The notes under the pieces were generated by a model that made no database searches, was not told the DNA's origin, and saw only the letters and a list, made by a program, of their open reading frames with translations. 8,969 nucleotides of DNA, taken from the NCBI RefSeq assembly GCF_043424415.1, contig NZ_JBHWOO010000007.1, forward strand, positions 1 to 8,969, read 5' to 3'. Position 1 is the first letter of the stretch; each line of letters opens with the position of its first letter. Shown piece by piece: positions 1-5,847 of the stretch. The position numbers and the translations under genes are program-made. The DNA is from Luteococcus sp043424415. GTDB taxonomy: Bacteria > Actinomycetota > Actinomycetes > Propionibacteriales > Propionibacteriaceae.

Positions 1-5
1 CCCCC

Positions 6-677
6 TCAGCGGGTCAGTCCCACCTCGTGCGCGAAGAGCACCAGCCCAACCCGGTCGCGGGCCTGCAGCTTTGACAGCAGCCGTCCGATGTGGGTCTTGA
101 CGGTGCCCTCGGCCATGAACAGCCCGGTGGCGATCTCGGAATTGGTGGCGCCGTGGGCCACCTCCACCAGCACCTCGCGCTCCCGGTCGGTGAGCTGCTC
201 CAGCCGCGGGTCGGGGCCGCTGCCGCCGCTGGGCAGCATCGGCACCACGTGTTCCAGCAGCCGGCGGGTGGCCGTCGGCGCCATCACCGCGCCACCGCCG
301 GCCACGGTGCGGATGGCGGCGAGCAGGTCGTCGGGGCGGGCGTCCTTGAGCAGGAAGCCGGAGGCGCCGGCCTTGAGGGCGGCGAAGACGTACTCGTCCA
401 GGTCGAAGGTGGTCAGCACCAGCACCTTCGCGTCGTGGCCGCGGGCGGTGAGCTGACGGGTGGCCTCGACGCCGTCCATCATGGGCATCCGGATGTCCAT
501 CAGCACCACGTCGACGGTGTGCGCGTCGAGCACCTGCAGCACCTGGGAGCCGTCGGCGGCCTCGGCGACCACCTCCATGTCGTCCTCGGCCTCGATCAGC
601 ATCCGGAAGCCGGAGCGCACCAGCGCCTGGTCGTCGGCCAGCAGCACGCGCAGCGGGCCGGGCGGGGTGGGGGTCAT
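6..677 (-). CDS. NarL/LuxR-family two-component response regulator
   Basis: A 223-residue response regulator that should receive phosphate from the adjacent kinase and bind DNA as a dimer. Residues about 8-125 are a receiver domain: acidic pair D15-D16, phospho-acceptor D61 in the stretch VVLMDIRMPMMDG, switch T89/T90, and conserved K111 in GFLLKDA. Residues about 157-220 are a LuxR/GerE helix-turn-helix with the signature LTDREREVL, then TNSEIA and GTVKTHIGRLLSKL. Length and domain order are usual for the NarL/FixJ family. The start ATG is at 677; an AAGGAG ribosome site (plus-strand 683-688) sits 5 bases upstream inside the kinase gene, and the start overlaps the kinase stop as ATGA, so translation is probably coupled. 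The target genes are not evident; no ABC transporter or other usual target is visible, although genes beyond the left edge could belong to the operon. Confidence 0.95.
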   Translation of the reverse strand: MTPTPPGPLRVLLADDQALVRSGFRMLIEAEDDMEVVAEAADGSQVLQVLDAHTVDVVLMDIRMPMMDGVEATRQLTARGHDAKVLVLTTFDLDEYVFAALKAGASGFLLKDARPDDLLAAIRTVAGGGAVMAPTATRRLLEHVVPMLPSGGSGPDPRLEQLTDREREVLVEVAHGATNSEIATGLFMAEGTVKTHIGRLLSKLQARDRVGLVLFAHEVGLTR

Positions 678-1936
678 GGCAACTCCTTGGTGGACGGGTC
701 GTCGGGGCTGGTCAGCGGCACTGGCACGATGGCGCGCACCAGGAAGCCGCCGGTGGGTTTGGGCTGGGCCAGCAGCTGCCCGCGCATCGACGTGACGCGC
801 TCGTGCATGCCTTGCAGGCCGTGCCCGTCGGGTGAGGCGGTGGCCGCCGCCCCCACCCCGTCGTCGCTGATCTCGGCGATCACCAGGGTGGGGGTGTAGG
901 TGAGCGTCACCTGGGCGGTGGCTTCGGCGCCGGCGTGCTTGAGCACATTGGTGAGTGCCTCCTGCACGACGCGGAAGACGGTCAGGCCCAGGGTGGAGGG
1001 GACCGGCGGCGGCGTGCCCTCGACGTGCAGGTGCACCCGGTTGCTGCTGCGCTGCACCATCTCGGGGATGTCCGCCAGGCCAGGGGTGGGCGCATACAGG
1101 GCTGCCTCCTGATGGGCCACCTCGTCGGGGCTTCCGCGCAGGACGCCGACGATGCGTCGCATCTCGGTGAGGGCCTCGCGGCCGGTCTGGGCGATGGTGT
1201 CGAGCACTTCGGGGGCCCGTTCGGGCTTCTTGGCGGCAAGTGCCCTGCCGCCCTCGGCCTGGACGATCATCACCGACAGCGAGTGGGCGACGATGTCGTG
1301 CAGTTCCCGGGCGATCTGGGCCCGCACCGTGGCCTCGGTGCTCAGGGCGCGCTGCTGGTGCTCGGCCAGGGCCAGGGCCCGACGCTCGGCCTCGGCCAGG
1401 GTGCGGGAGTGCTCGGCCTCCACCGACTCGCGCACGCGCCGGCCGATGACGTAGCAGGTGAGCACCAGCCCACCGCAGCCCACCATGGTGATCAGCACCA
1501 GCATCACCGGCAGGTCGGGGTCGGGGGCGTAGTGGGTGATCTGGCGGCTCCAGCGCAGCGGTCCGAGCACCGATCCGAGCGCTCCGGCCAGCAGCACCAC
1601 GCGGGCGCGCGGGCCGGGCACCCAGCGCGGCACCGAGTAGGCCACCAGCAGCACCGCCAGCAGGCTCGGGGTGGGCAGCGGCAGCAGCGCCAGGTGGGCC
1701 AGGCAGCAGGCCAGCGCGAGGCTGAAGGTGAGCATCGGGCGGCGCCGCCGCAGCACGGTGACGCAGCACAGCGCCAGTCCCACCACGACGGCGGCCAGCC
1801 ATTCGCTGCGGGTCTGCTCGCCGGGCAGGCCGAGCATGGCCGTCGGGATGACGGTGAGGACCGCCAGCAGGCCCGCGACGGCACAGTCCAGGGACCACGT
1901 GGCGTGCGCCAGCTCGTCGGGGCGGGAGGTCCTCAC
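674..1936 (-). CDS. Membrane sensor histidine kinase, HisKA_3 type
   Basis: A 420-residue sensor kinase, partner of the overlapping response regulator. The N-terminal 165 residues hold about five or six hydrophobic membrane segments (roughly 16-36, 46-62, 68-86, 90-102, 111-127, 143-165) with very short loops, so there is no sizeable extracellular sensor domain; sensing is probably within or at the membrane. A helical linker (165-205) leads to the HisKA_3 dimerisation region with phospho-acceptor H213 in RELHDIVAHSLSVM. The ATPase domain shows N330 in EALTNVLKHA, the DDGVG motif (358-362) and GHGLQGMHERV (371-381). This architecture matches NarX/DesK/LiaS-like kinases. The GTG start at 1936 has no convincing Shine-Dalgarno sequence but lies 6 bases after a TAGGCT -10-like hexamer, which suggests a leaderless mRNA. 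A shorter start at internal M34 would cut into the membrane region and is less likely. The signal is unknown. Confidence 0.93.
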   Translation of the reverse strand: MRTSRPDELAHATWSLDCAVAGLLAVLTVIPTAMLGLPGEQTRSEWLAAVVVGLALCCVTVLRRRRPMLTFSLALACCLAHLALLPLPTPSLLAVLLVAYSVPRWVPGPRARVVLLAGALGSVLGPLRWSRQITHYAPDPDLPVMLVLITMVGCGGLVLTCYVIGRRVRESVEAEHSRTLAEAERRALALAEHQQRALSTEATVRAQIARELHDIVAHSLSVMIVQAEGGRALAAKKPERAPEVLDTIAQTGREALTEMRRIVGVLRGSPDEVAHQEAALYAPTPGLADIPEMVQRSSNRVHLHVEGTPPPVPSTLGLTVFRVVQEALTNVLKHAGAEATAQVTLTYTPTLVIAEISDDGVGAAATASPDGHGLQGMHERVTSMRGQLLAQPKPTGGFLVRAIVPVPLTSPDDPSTKELP

Positions 1937-1942
1937 CCTGCC

Positions 1943-1948
1943 AGCCTA
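1943..1948 (-). promoter_or_regulatory. Candidate leaderless promoter (-10) of the two-component operon
   Basis: On the minus strand the hexamer TAGGCT fits TANNNT and is followed by exactly six bases and then the GTG start of the kinase at 1936. Transcription would therefore begin at or next to the start codon. No good -35 is visible 16-18 bases upstream (the 17-base position reads ACGACG), so the call rests on the -10, its spacing and the absence of a ribosome-binding site. Confidence 0.45.
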
Positions 1949-2016
1949 GGAGTGCGGGGCTCCAGCGTCGTCGGCCCGGGGTCGCATCGGGGTGGGACTG
2001 TGGTCGCGCACTTGGC

Positions 2017-2022
2017 TAGCGT
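2017..2022 (+). promoter_or_regulatory. Candidate promoter (-10) of the DUF1349 gene
   Basis: The hexamer TAGCGT ends seven bases before the in-frame ATG at 2030, which predicts a transcription start at about 2029-2030. The mRNA would then be either leaderless (start at 2030) or have a leader of about 12 bases carrying GGAG (2032-2035) before the ATG at 2042. There is no good -35 hexamer at 16-18 bases. The intergenic region of about 100 bases is shared with the divergent kinase promoter. Confidence 0.4.
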
Positions 2023-2041
2023 GATGGGAATGGAGATGACG

Positions 2042-2617
2042 ATGATCGACTGGTCCGAGGGCCAGTGGACGCACGAGCCGGTGCGGGTGGAGCAGGCGGC
2101 CGACGGCCTGCACGTGGAGGCCGTCGAGGGCTCCGACGCGTGGCGTCTGACCTCCTACGGCTTCGTGCACGCCGACGAGCACGCGCTGCTGGCGCCGATG
2201 CCCGCCACGGGTGCCGTCGAGGTGGACTTCGTGGCCGCCTTCGAGGCCCAGTTCGACCAGGCAGGCCTCTTCCTGTGCATCGACGACGAGCACTGGGTGA
2301 AGGCCGGCGTCGAGTTCGCCGACGGGGTGCCGCAGCTGGGTGCGGTGGTGACCAGTGGCCATTCCGACTGGTCGGTGGCGCCGGTGCCGGACTGGGTCGG
2401 TCGCACGGTGACGATCCGTGCCTCGCGCGAGGGCAATGCCGTCACGCTGCGTGCCCGCGTCGAGGGCGAGGACTTCCGGCTGGTGCGGGTGCTGCCGCTG
2501 CCCGAGGATGCCGAGGTCCTTGCCGGTCCGCTGGTCTGTGCCCCCACCCGGGCCGGGCTGGTGGTGCACTTCACTCGCTGGGCGACGGGTCCGCAGGACG
2601 GCTCGCTGCACCCCTGA
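2042..2617 (+). CDS. DUF1349 family protein
   Basis: A 191-residue soluble protein that resembles DUF1349, a family with a concanavalin-A-like beta-sandwich fold and no firmly assigned function. Family-like features are the opening WSEGQW (residues 4-9), SDAWRLTSYGF (31-41), FDQAGLFLCIDDEHWVKAG (71-89), and a C-terminal GPLVCAPTRAGLVVHF (162-177). Length is typical and no signal peptide or membrane segment is visible, so it should be cytoplasmic. Four in-frame ATGs occur at 2024, 2030, 2036 and 2042; I chose 2042 because GGAG (2032-2035) is six bases upstream and family members usually begin close to this tryptophan. If the TAGCGT -10 at 2017 gives a leaderless mRNA, the start would be 2030 (195 residues). 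It is transcribed away from the kinase gene and ends in a hairpin. A carbohydrate-binding role is possible from the fold, but nothing here shows it. Confidence 0.85.
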   Translation: MIDWSEGQWTHEPVRVEQAADGLHVEAVEGSDAWRLTSYGFVHADEHALLAPMPATGAVEVDFVAAFEAQFDQAGLFLCIDDEHWVKAGVEFADGVPQLGAVVTSGHSDWSVAPVPDWVGRTVTIRASREGNAVTLRARVEGEDFRLVRVLPLPEDAEVLAGPLVCAPTRAGLVVHFTRWATGPQDGSLHP

Positions 2618-2628
2618 GCGGTCCAGCT

Positions 2629-2657
2629 CCCCGCAGGCCCGTCTGGCGCCTGCGGGG
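2629..2657 (+). terminator. Hairpin after the DUF1349 gene
   Basis: A perfect 10-bp inverted repeat, CCCCGCAGGC (2629-2638) and GCCTGCGGGG (2648-2657), with a 9-base loop, starts 12 bases after the DUF1349 stop. There is no T-tract, as is common for terminators of G+C-rich actinobacteria. It would separate this gene from the dehydrogenase. Confidence 0.6.
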
Positions 2658-2665
2658 CGCGCCAC

Positions 2666-2694
2666 TCCACACATGTGGACTGACCAGACCTTGG
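2666..2694 (+). promoter_or_regulatory. Candidate operator sites upstream of the lactate dehydrogenase
   Basis: Three overlapping symmetrical elements abut the -35 box. One is a 14-bp near-palindrome, TCCACA-CA-TGTGGA (2666-2679). The second is TGGACTGACCA (2676-2686), which fits TGG-N5-CCA and is one base from the TGGT-N3-ACCA form known for FadR/LldR-type GntR regulators. The third is CCAGACCTTGG (2684-2694), an inverted CCA-N5-TGG that overlaps the -35. Binding at the last two could block RNA polymerase. The regulator is not encoded in this window, so the assignment is inference from pattern and position. Confidence 0.4.
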
Positions 2695-2719
2695 CAAGAA
2701 CCGTCCGGCGTCCTAGTGT
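2691..2719 (+). promoter_or_regulatory. Sigma70-type promoter giving a leaderless dehydrogenase mRNA
   Basis: A -35 box TTGGCA (2691-2696), a 17-base spacer and a -10 box TAGTGT (2714-2719) form the best promoter in the window. Six bases separate the -10 from the A of the ATG at 2726, so the predicted transcription start coincides with the start codon. No Shine-Dalgarno sequence is present upstream of the ATG, which agrees with leaderless translation. Confidence 0.7.
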
Positions 2720-2725
2720 CGAGTC

Positions 2726-5599
2726 ATGGTGAGCAAAGAAGCTTGGACCGTCCCCGGAGTCGACCCCCGCGGCATCAGCGAACGCCTGGTGGACCGCATC
2801 TCGATGGCGCACGACGCCTCCCACTACCTGCTGACCCCGCGCACCGTGGTCACCGCGGCCGATGCCGCCGAGGTCGCGGCGGTGATGCGCCAGGCCGTCG
2901 AGCAGCGGCGCCACGTCACGCTGCGCTCGGGCGGCACCTCGCTGAGCGGGCAGGCGATCAGCGACGACATCCTGCTCGACGTGCGCCAGAACTTCCGCGA
3001 GGTCACCGTCCTCGACGGCGGCCTGCGGGTGCGCTGCCAGCCCGGTGCCACCATCCGCAATGTCAACGCCCACCTGGCGCGCTTCGGTCGTCGCCTGGGC
3101 CCCGACCCGGCCAGCGAGATCGCCTGCACCGTCGGCGGCGTGGTGGCCAACAACTCCTCGGGGATGAGCTGCGGCACCGAGCGCAACACCTACCGCACCC
3201 TGGACTCGATGGTGCTGGTGCTCGCCTCGGGCACCATCGTCGACACCTCCCGGCCCGACGCCGACCAGCGCCTGCGCCGCGACGAGCCCGCGCTGTGGGA
3301 GGGGCTGGCGGCCCTGCGCGACCGGGTGCGCTCCAATCCCGACTCGATGGCCACCATCGCGCAGCAGTACGCGATGAAGAACACCATGGGCTACGGCCTC
3401 AACTCCCTGGTCGACCACGACGAGCCAGTGCGCATCCTGGAGCACCTGGTGGTCGGCTCGGAGGGCACGCTGGGATTCGTCGCCGAGGCCACCTTCAACA
3501 CAGTGCCCGTCGAGGCCCACGCCGCCACCGCCCTGCTGGTGGTCGACGACCTCTCGGTGGCCACCGACGCCCTGCCGAGCCTGGTCGCCGGCGGCGCCCG
3601 GGCGCTGGAGCTGATGGACGCCGCCTCGCTGCGTGTCGTCCAGGGCTATGCCGAGGCCTCCCCGGAGCTCGCCGCGCTGCAGGTCGAGCGCCACGCCGGC
3701 CTGCTGGTGGAGACCACCAGCGACGATCCCGACGAGCTGGCCTCCGCGATGTCTGCGCTCAACGACGTGATGGCCGGCCTGCCGATCAAGCGCCCGCCGA
3801 CCTTCACCAGCGACCCGCGCGAGCGCGCCAACCTGTGGCACCTGCGCAAGGGGCTCTACACCTCGGTGGCGGGGGCCCGGCCCTCGGGCACCACCAACCT
3901 GCTGGAGGATGTCGCCGTCCCGCTGGGCTCGCTGACCGCCACCGTCGACGAGCTCTCGGGGCTCTTCGTCCGCCACGGCTACCATGATGCGGTGATCTTC
4001 GGCCACGCCAAGGACGGCAACATCCACTTCATGATCAACCCGACGCTCTCGGATGCCCGCGAGCTGGAGACCTATGCGGTCTTCACCGAGGAGATGGTGG
4101 AGGCAGTTCTGGGGCGCAGCGGCACCCTGAAGGCCGAGCACGGCACCGGACGGATCATGGCGCCCTATGTCCGTCGCCAGTTCGGCGACGAGCTCTACGA
4201 GGTGATGCGCCAGGTGAAGCGGCTGGTCGACCCGCACGGCGTGCTCAACCCGGGCACCCTGCTCGACGACGACCCCGAGGCCCACCTCAACCACCTCAAG
4301 ACGATGCCGCCGGTCGACGACTTCGTGGACCGCTGCGTCGAGTGCGGCTACTGCGAGCCCACCTGCCCGTCCAAGGACCTCACCACCACGCCCCGACGCC
4401 GCATCGTCATGCTGCGCGAGATCGTGGTGCGGCCGAAGGACGAGGCCGAGGAGCTGCGTCGCGCCTATGACTACGAGGCCGTCGACACCTGCGCGGTCGA
4501 CTCGCTGTGTGCCAAGGCCTGCCCGGTGCACATCGACACCGGTGTGTTCATGAAGAACCACTTCCGGGCCGAGCGGCACAGCGAGACGGCGATGAAGGCC
4601 TCTGCCGCCGTCGCCCGCCTGTGGGGACCGCTGACCACCGGCCTGCGGGCCGGCATGCAGGTGGCCGACCGCCTGCCCACGCCGCTGCTGCAGGGCTTGA
4701 CGGGCCTGGGGCGCGCCGTGGTGAGCAAGGACCTGCTGCCCGCCGTCGGCCCCGACCTGCCGCACCCGGGCATGGCGCGTCCGGCGGCCACGATCAGTCA
4801 GGGCCGCAGGAGCGGGCCGGCCGGAGCCCGGGGCGTGCTCTTCGCCTCCTGCCTGGGGGAGATCTTCGGACCCTCCGAGTCGGGCTGCGGACGGGGCGTC
4901 ACCGACGCCCTGCTGGCCATCTGCGAGCGGGCCGGCGTCGAGCTGGCGGTGCCCGAGCTGGAGGGCCTGTGCTGTGGCACGCCGTGGGTGAGCAAGGGCT
5001 TCACCGCCGGCGCCGAGGCGATGGCCGAGCGGACCTTCGACGTGCTCTGGCAGGCCAGCGGCCAGGGAGCGCTCCCGATCGTCTGCGATGCCGCCTCCTG
5101 TTCGCACGGCCTGGCCGAGCTGGCTCTGCACCTGGGTGACGACAAGGCCGAGCAGTGGCGCAGTGTGCGGGTGGAGGATGCTGTCACCTTCGTCGCGCGC
5201 GAGTGCCTGCCGCAGCTGGAGACCACGCCCTCGGGGACGATGGTGCTGCACCCCACCTGCTCGATGGTGCACCTGGGCTGCGTCGACGACGCCGTGGCCT
5301 GTGCTCGGGCCGCCTTCGCCGAGGTGGAGGTGCCCATCGATGCCGGTTGCTGCGCCTTCGCCGGCGACCGCGGCATGCTGCACCCGGAGCTGACCGCCTC
5401 GGCCACCAGGGCGGAGGCCCGCGAGGTGGCCGACCTGGAGGCCGAGCACCGACGCCACGGCCGCCCGGTGGAGGCCTTCGCCAGTGCCAACCGCACCTGT
5501 GAGATGGGGATGTCCAGGGCGACCGGGCAGGAGTACCGCCACGTCCTCGAGCTGCTGGCCGAAAGGCTGGGCAGGACTGCGGCAGGTGTGCGCCGCTGA
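2726..5599 (+). CDS. FAD-linked, Fe-S D-lactate (2-hydroxyacid) dehydrogenase, Dld-II-like
   Basis: A 957-residue fused oxidoreductase, expected to oxidise D-lactate or a similar 2-hydroxyacid and pass electrons to the quinone pool at the inner face of the membrane. Residues about 35-260 are a VAO/PCMH-type FAD-binding domain (RSGGTSLSGQ 67-76, CTVGGVVANNSSG 134-146, VGSEGTLGF 243-251). Residues about 265-512 are the FAD-oxidase C-terminal domain with GHAKDGNIHF (426-435; H427, H434) and EHGTGR (471-476). A ferredoxin-like region follows: C537, C540, C543, C547-P, then C589, C595, C599-P. Two cysteine-rich CCG modules end the protein (C709, C749-C750, C787, C792; C845, C875-C876, C925). Length is normal for these fused enzymes. 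There is no signal peptide or membrane helix, so membrane association would be peripheral. Glycolate or 2-hydroxyglutarate are alternative substrates that sequence alone cannot exclude. It stands alone, with its own promoter and terminator. Confidence 0.9.
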   Translation: MVSKEAWTVPGVDPRGISERLVDRISMAHDASHYLLTPRTVVTAADAAEVAAVMRQAVEQRRHVTLRSGGTSLSGQAISDDILLDVRQNFREVTVLDGGLRVRCQPGATIRNVNAHLARFGRRLGPDPASEIACTVGGVVANNSSGMSCGTERNTYRTLDSMVLVLASGTIVDTSRPDADQRLRRDEPALWEGLAALRDRVRSNPDSMATIAQQYAMKNTMGYGLNSLVDHDEPVRILEHLVVGSEGTLGFVAEATFNTVPVEAHAATALLVVDDLSVATDALPSLVAGGARALELMDAASLRVVQGYAEASPELAALQVERHAGLLVETTSDDPDELASAMSALNDVMAGLPIKRPPTFTSDPRERANLWHLRKGLYTSVAGARPSGTTNLLEDVAVPLGSLTATVDELSGLFVRHGYHDAVIFGHAKDGNIHFMINPTLSDARELETYAVFTEEMVEAVLGRSGTLKAEHGTGRIMAPYVRRQFGDELYEVMRQVKRLVDPHGVLNPGTLLDDDPEAHLNHLKTMPPVDDFVDRCVECGYCEPTCPSKDLTTTPRRRIVMLREIVVRPKDEAEELRRAYDYEAVDTCAVDSLCAKACPVHIDTGVFMKNHFRAERHSETAMKASAAVARLWGPLTTGLRAGMQVADRLPTPLLQGLTGLGRAVVSKDLLPAVGPDLPHPGMARPAATISQGRRSGPAGARGVLFASCLGEIFGPSESGCGRGVTDALLAICERAGVELAVPELEGLCCGTPWVSKGFTAGAEAMAERTFDVLWQASGQGALPIVCDAASCSHGLAELALHLGDDKAEQWRSVRVEDAVTFVARECLPQLETTPSGTMVLHPTCSMVHLGCVDDAVACARAAFAEVEVPIDAGCCAFAGDRGMLHPELTASATRAEAREVADLEAEHRRHGRPVEAFASANRTCEMGMSRATGQEYRHVLELLAERLGRTAAGVRR

Positions 5600-5623
5600 G
5601 ACACACCGTCCGGCCGCCGAGAC

Positions 5624-5649
5624 GCACCCCCTCCTTGAGGAGGGGGTGC
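5624..5649 (+). terminator. Strong terminator hairpin after the dehydrogenase
   Basis: A perfect 11-bp inverted repeat, GCACCCCCTCC (5624-5634) and GGAGGGGGTGC (5639-5649), with a TTGA loop lies 24 bases after the dehydrogenase stop. It is very stable, but no clean T-tract follows. Confidence 0.8.
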
Positions 5650-5837
5650 CTCAGGGCTTGAAGTCCTTGTTGGAAAGAACATCCGACGATTCAGGGGAGG
5701 TCCGCCAAGTGGTCGCGGACATGCCGGGTGACATGTGCGTGGTGCACAATTGCCCTACCCCGGCAACGACCCACCACAAGGTCGCCGGCCACCCCCGGTA
5801 TGGCCAGCCGAACAGTGCCCAGGGCCCCGTCCACCTC
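5650..5837. other. Intergenic region upstream of the 628-residue unknown protein
   Basis: About 190 bases without a convincing gene. The part at 5660-5700 is noticeably less G+C-rich than its surroundings. It holds a GACATG direct repeat with a 12-base period (5718-5723 and 5730-5735) and a weak -10-like CACAAT (5745-5750) without a good -35. The promoter of the downstream gene is probably here but I cannot place it. A reading frame opening with GTG at 5728 runs into the downstream gene, but it lacks a ribosome site and reads as non-protein sequence. Confidence 0.4.
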
Positions 5838-5843
5838 GAGGAG
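5838..5843 (+). promoter_or_regulatory. Ribosome-binding site deciding the start at 5848
   Basis: GAGGAG lies four bases before the ATG at 5848. This favours that start over the GTG at 5728, which would add 40 residues of low-complexity, arginine/proline-rich sequence without a comparable site. Confidence 0.65.
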
Positions 5844-5847
5844 CGTC

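Noticed and set aside
935..2041. Plus-strand open frame running from inside the kinase gene into the DUF1349 gene
   Set aside because: The upstream part is antisense to the kinase and has low-complexity composition; the DUF1349 homology begins only at about 2042, where a ribosome site is present.
2065..3987. A 640-codon plus-strand frame overlapping DUF1349 and the dehydrogenase
   Set aside because: It is an out-of-frame R/G/A/P-rich translation spanning two real genes and the hairpin between them.
1946..5542. A 1198-codon open frame on the minus strand opposite the DUF1349 and dehydrogenase genes
   Set aside because: It is antisense to two clear genes, rich in H, G, R, Q and A with no recognisable domain, and is the usual effect of G+C-rich codon use on the opposite strand.
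5718..5750. GACATG direct repeats and CACAAT as a defined promoter or operator
   Set aside because: Only two short copies, no acceptable -35 box, and similar short repeats are expected by chance; mentioned only as part of the intergenic region.
5728..5847. A 40-residue N-terminal extension of the unknown protein
   Set aside because: The GTG at 5728 has no good ribosome site, the peptide is R/P/T-rich and not protein-like, and GAGGAG marks the start at 5848.
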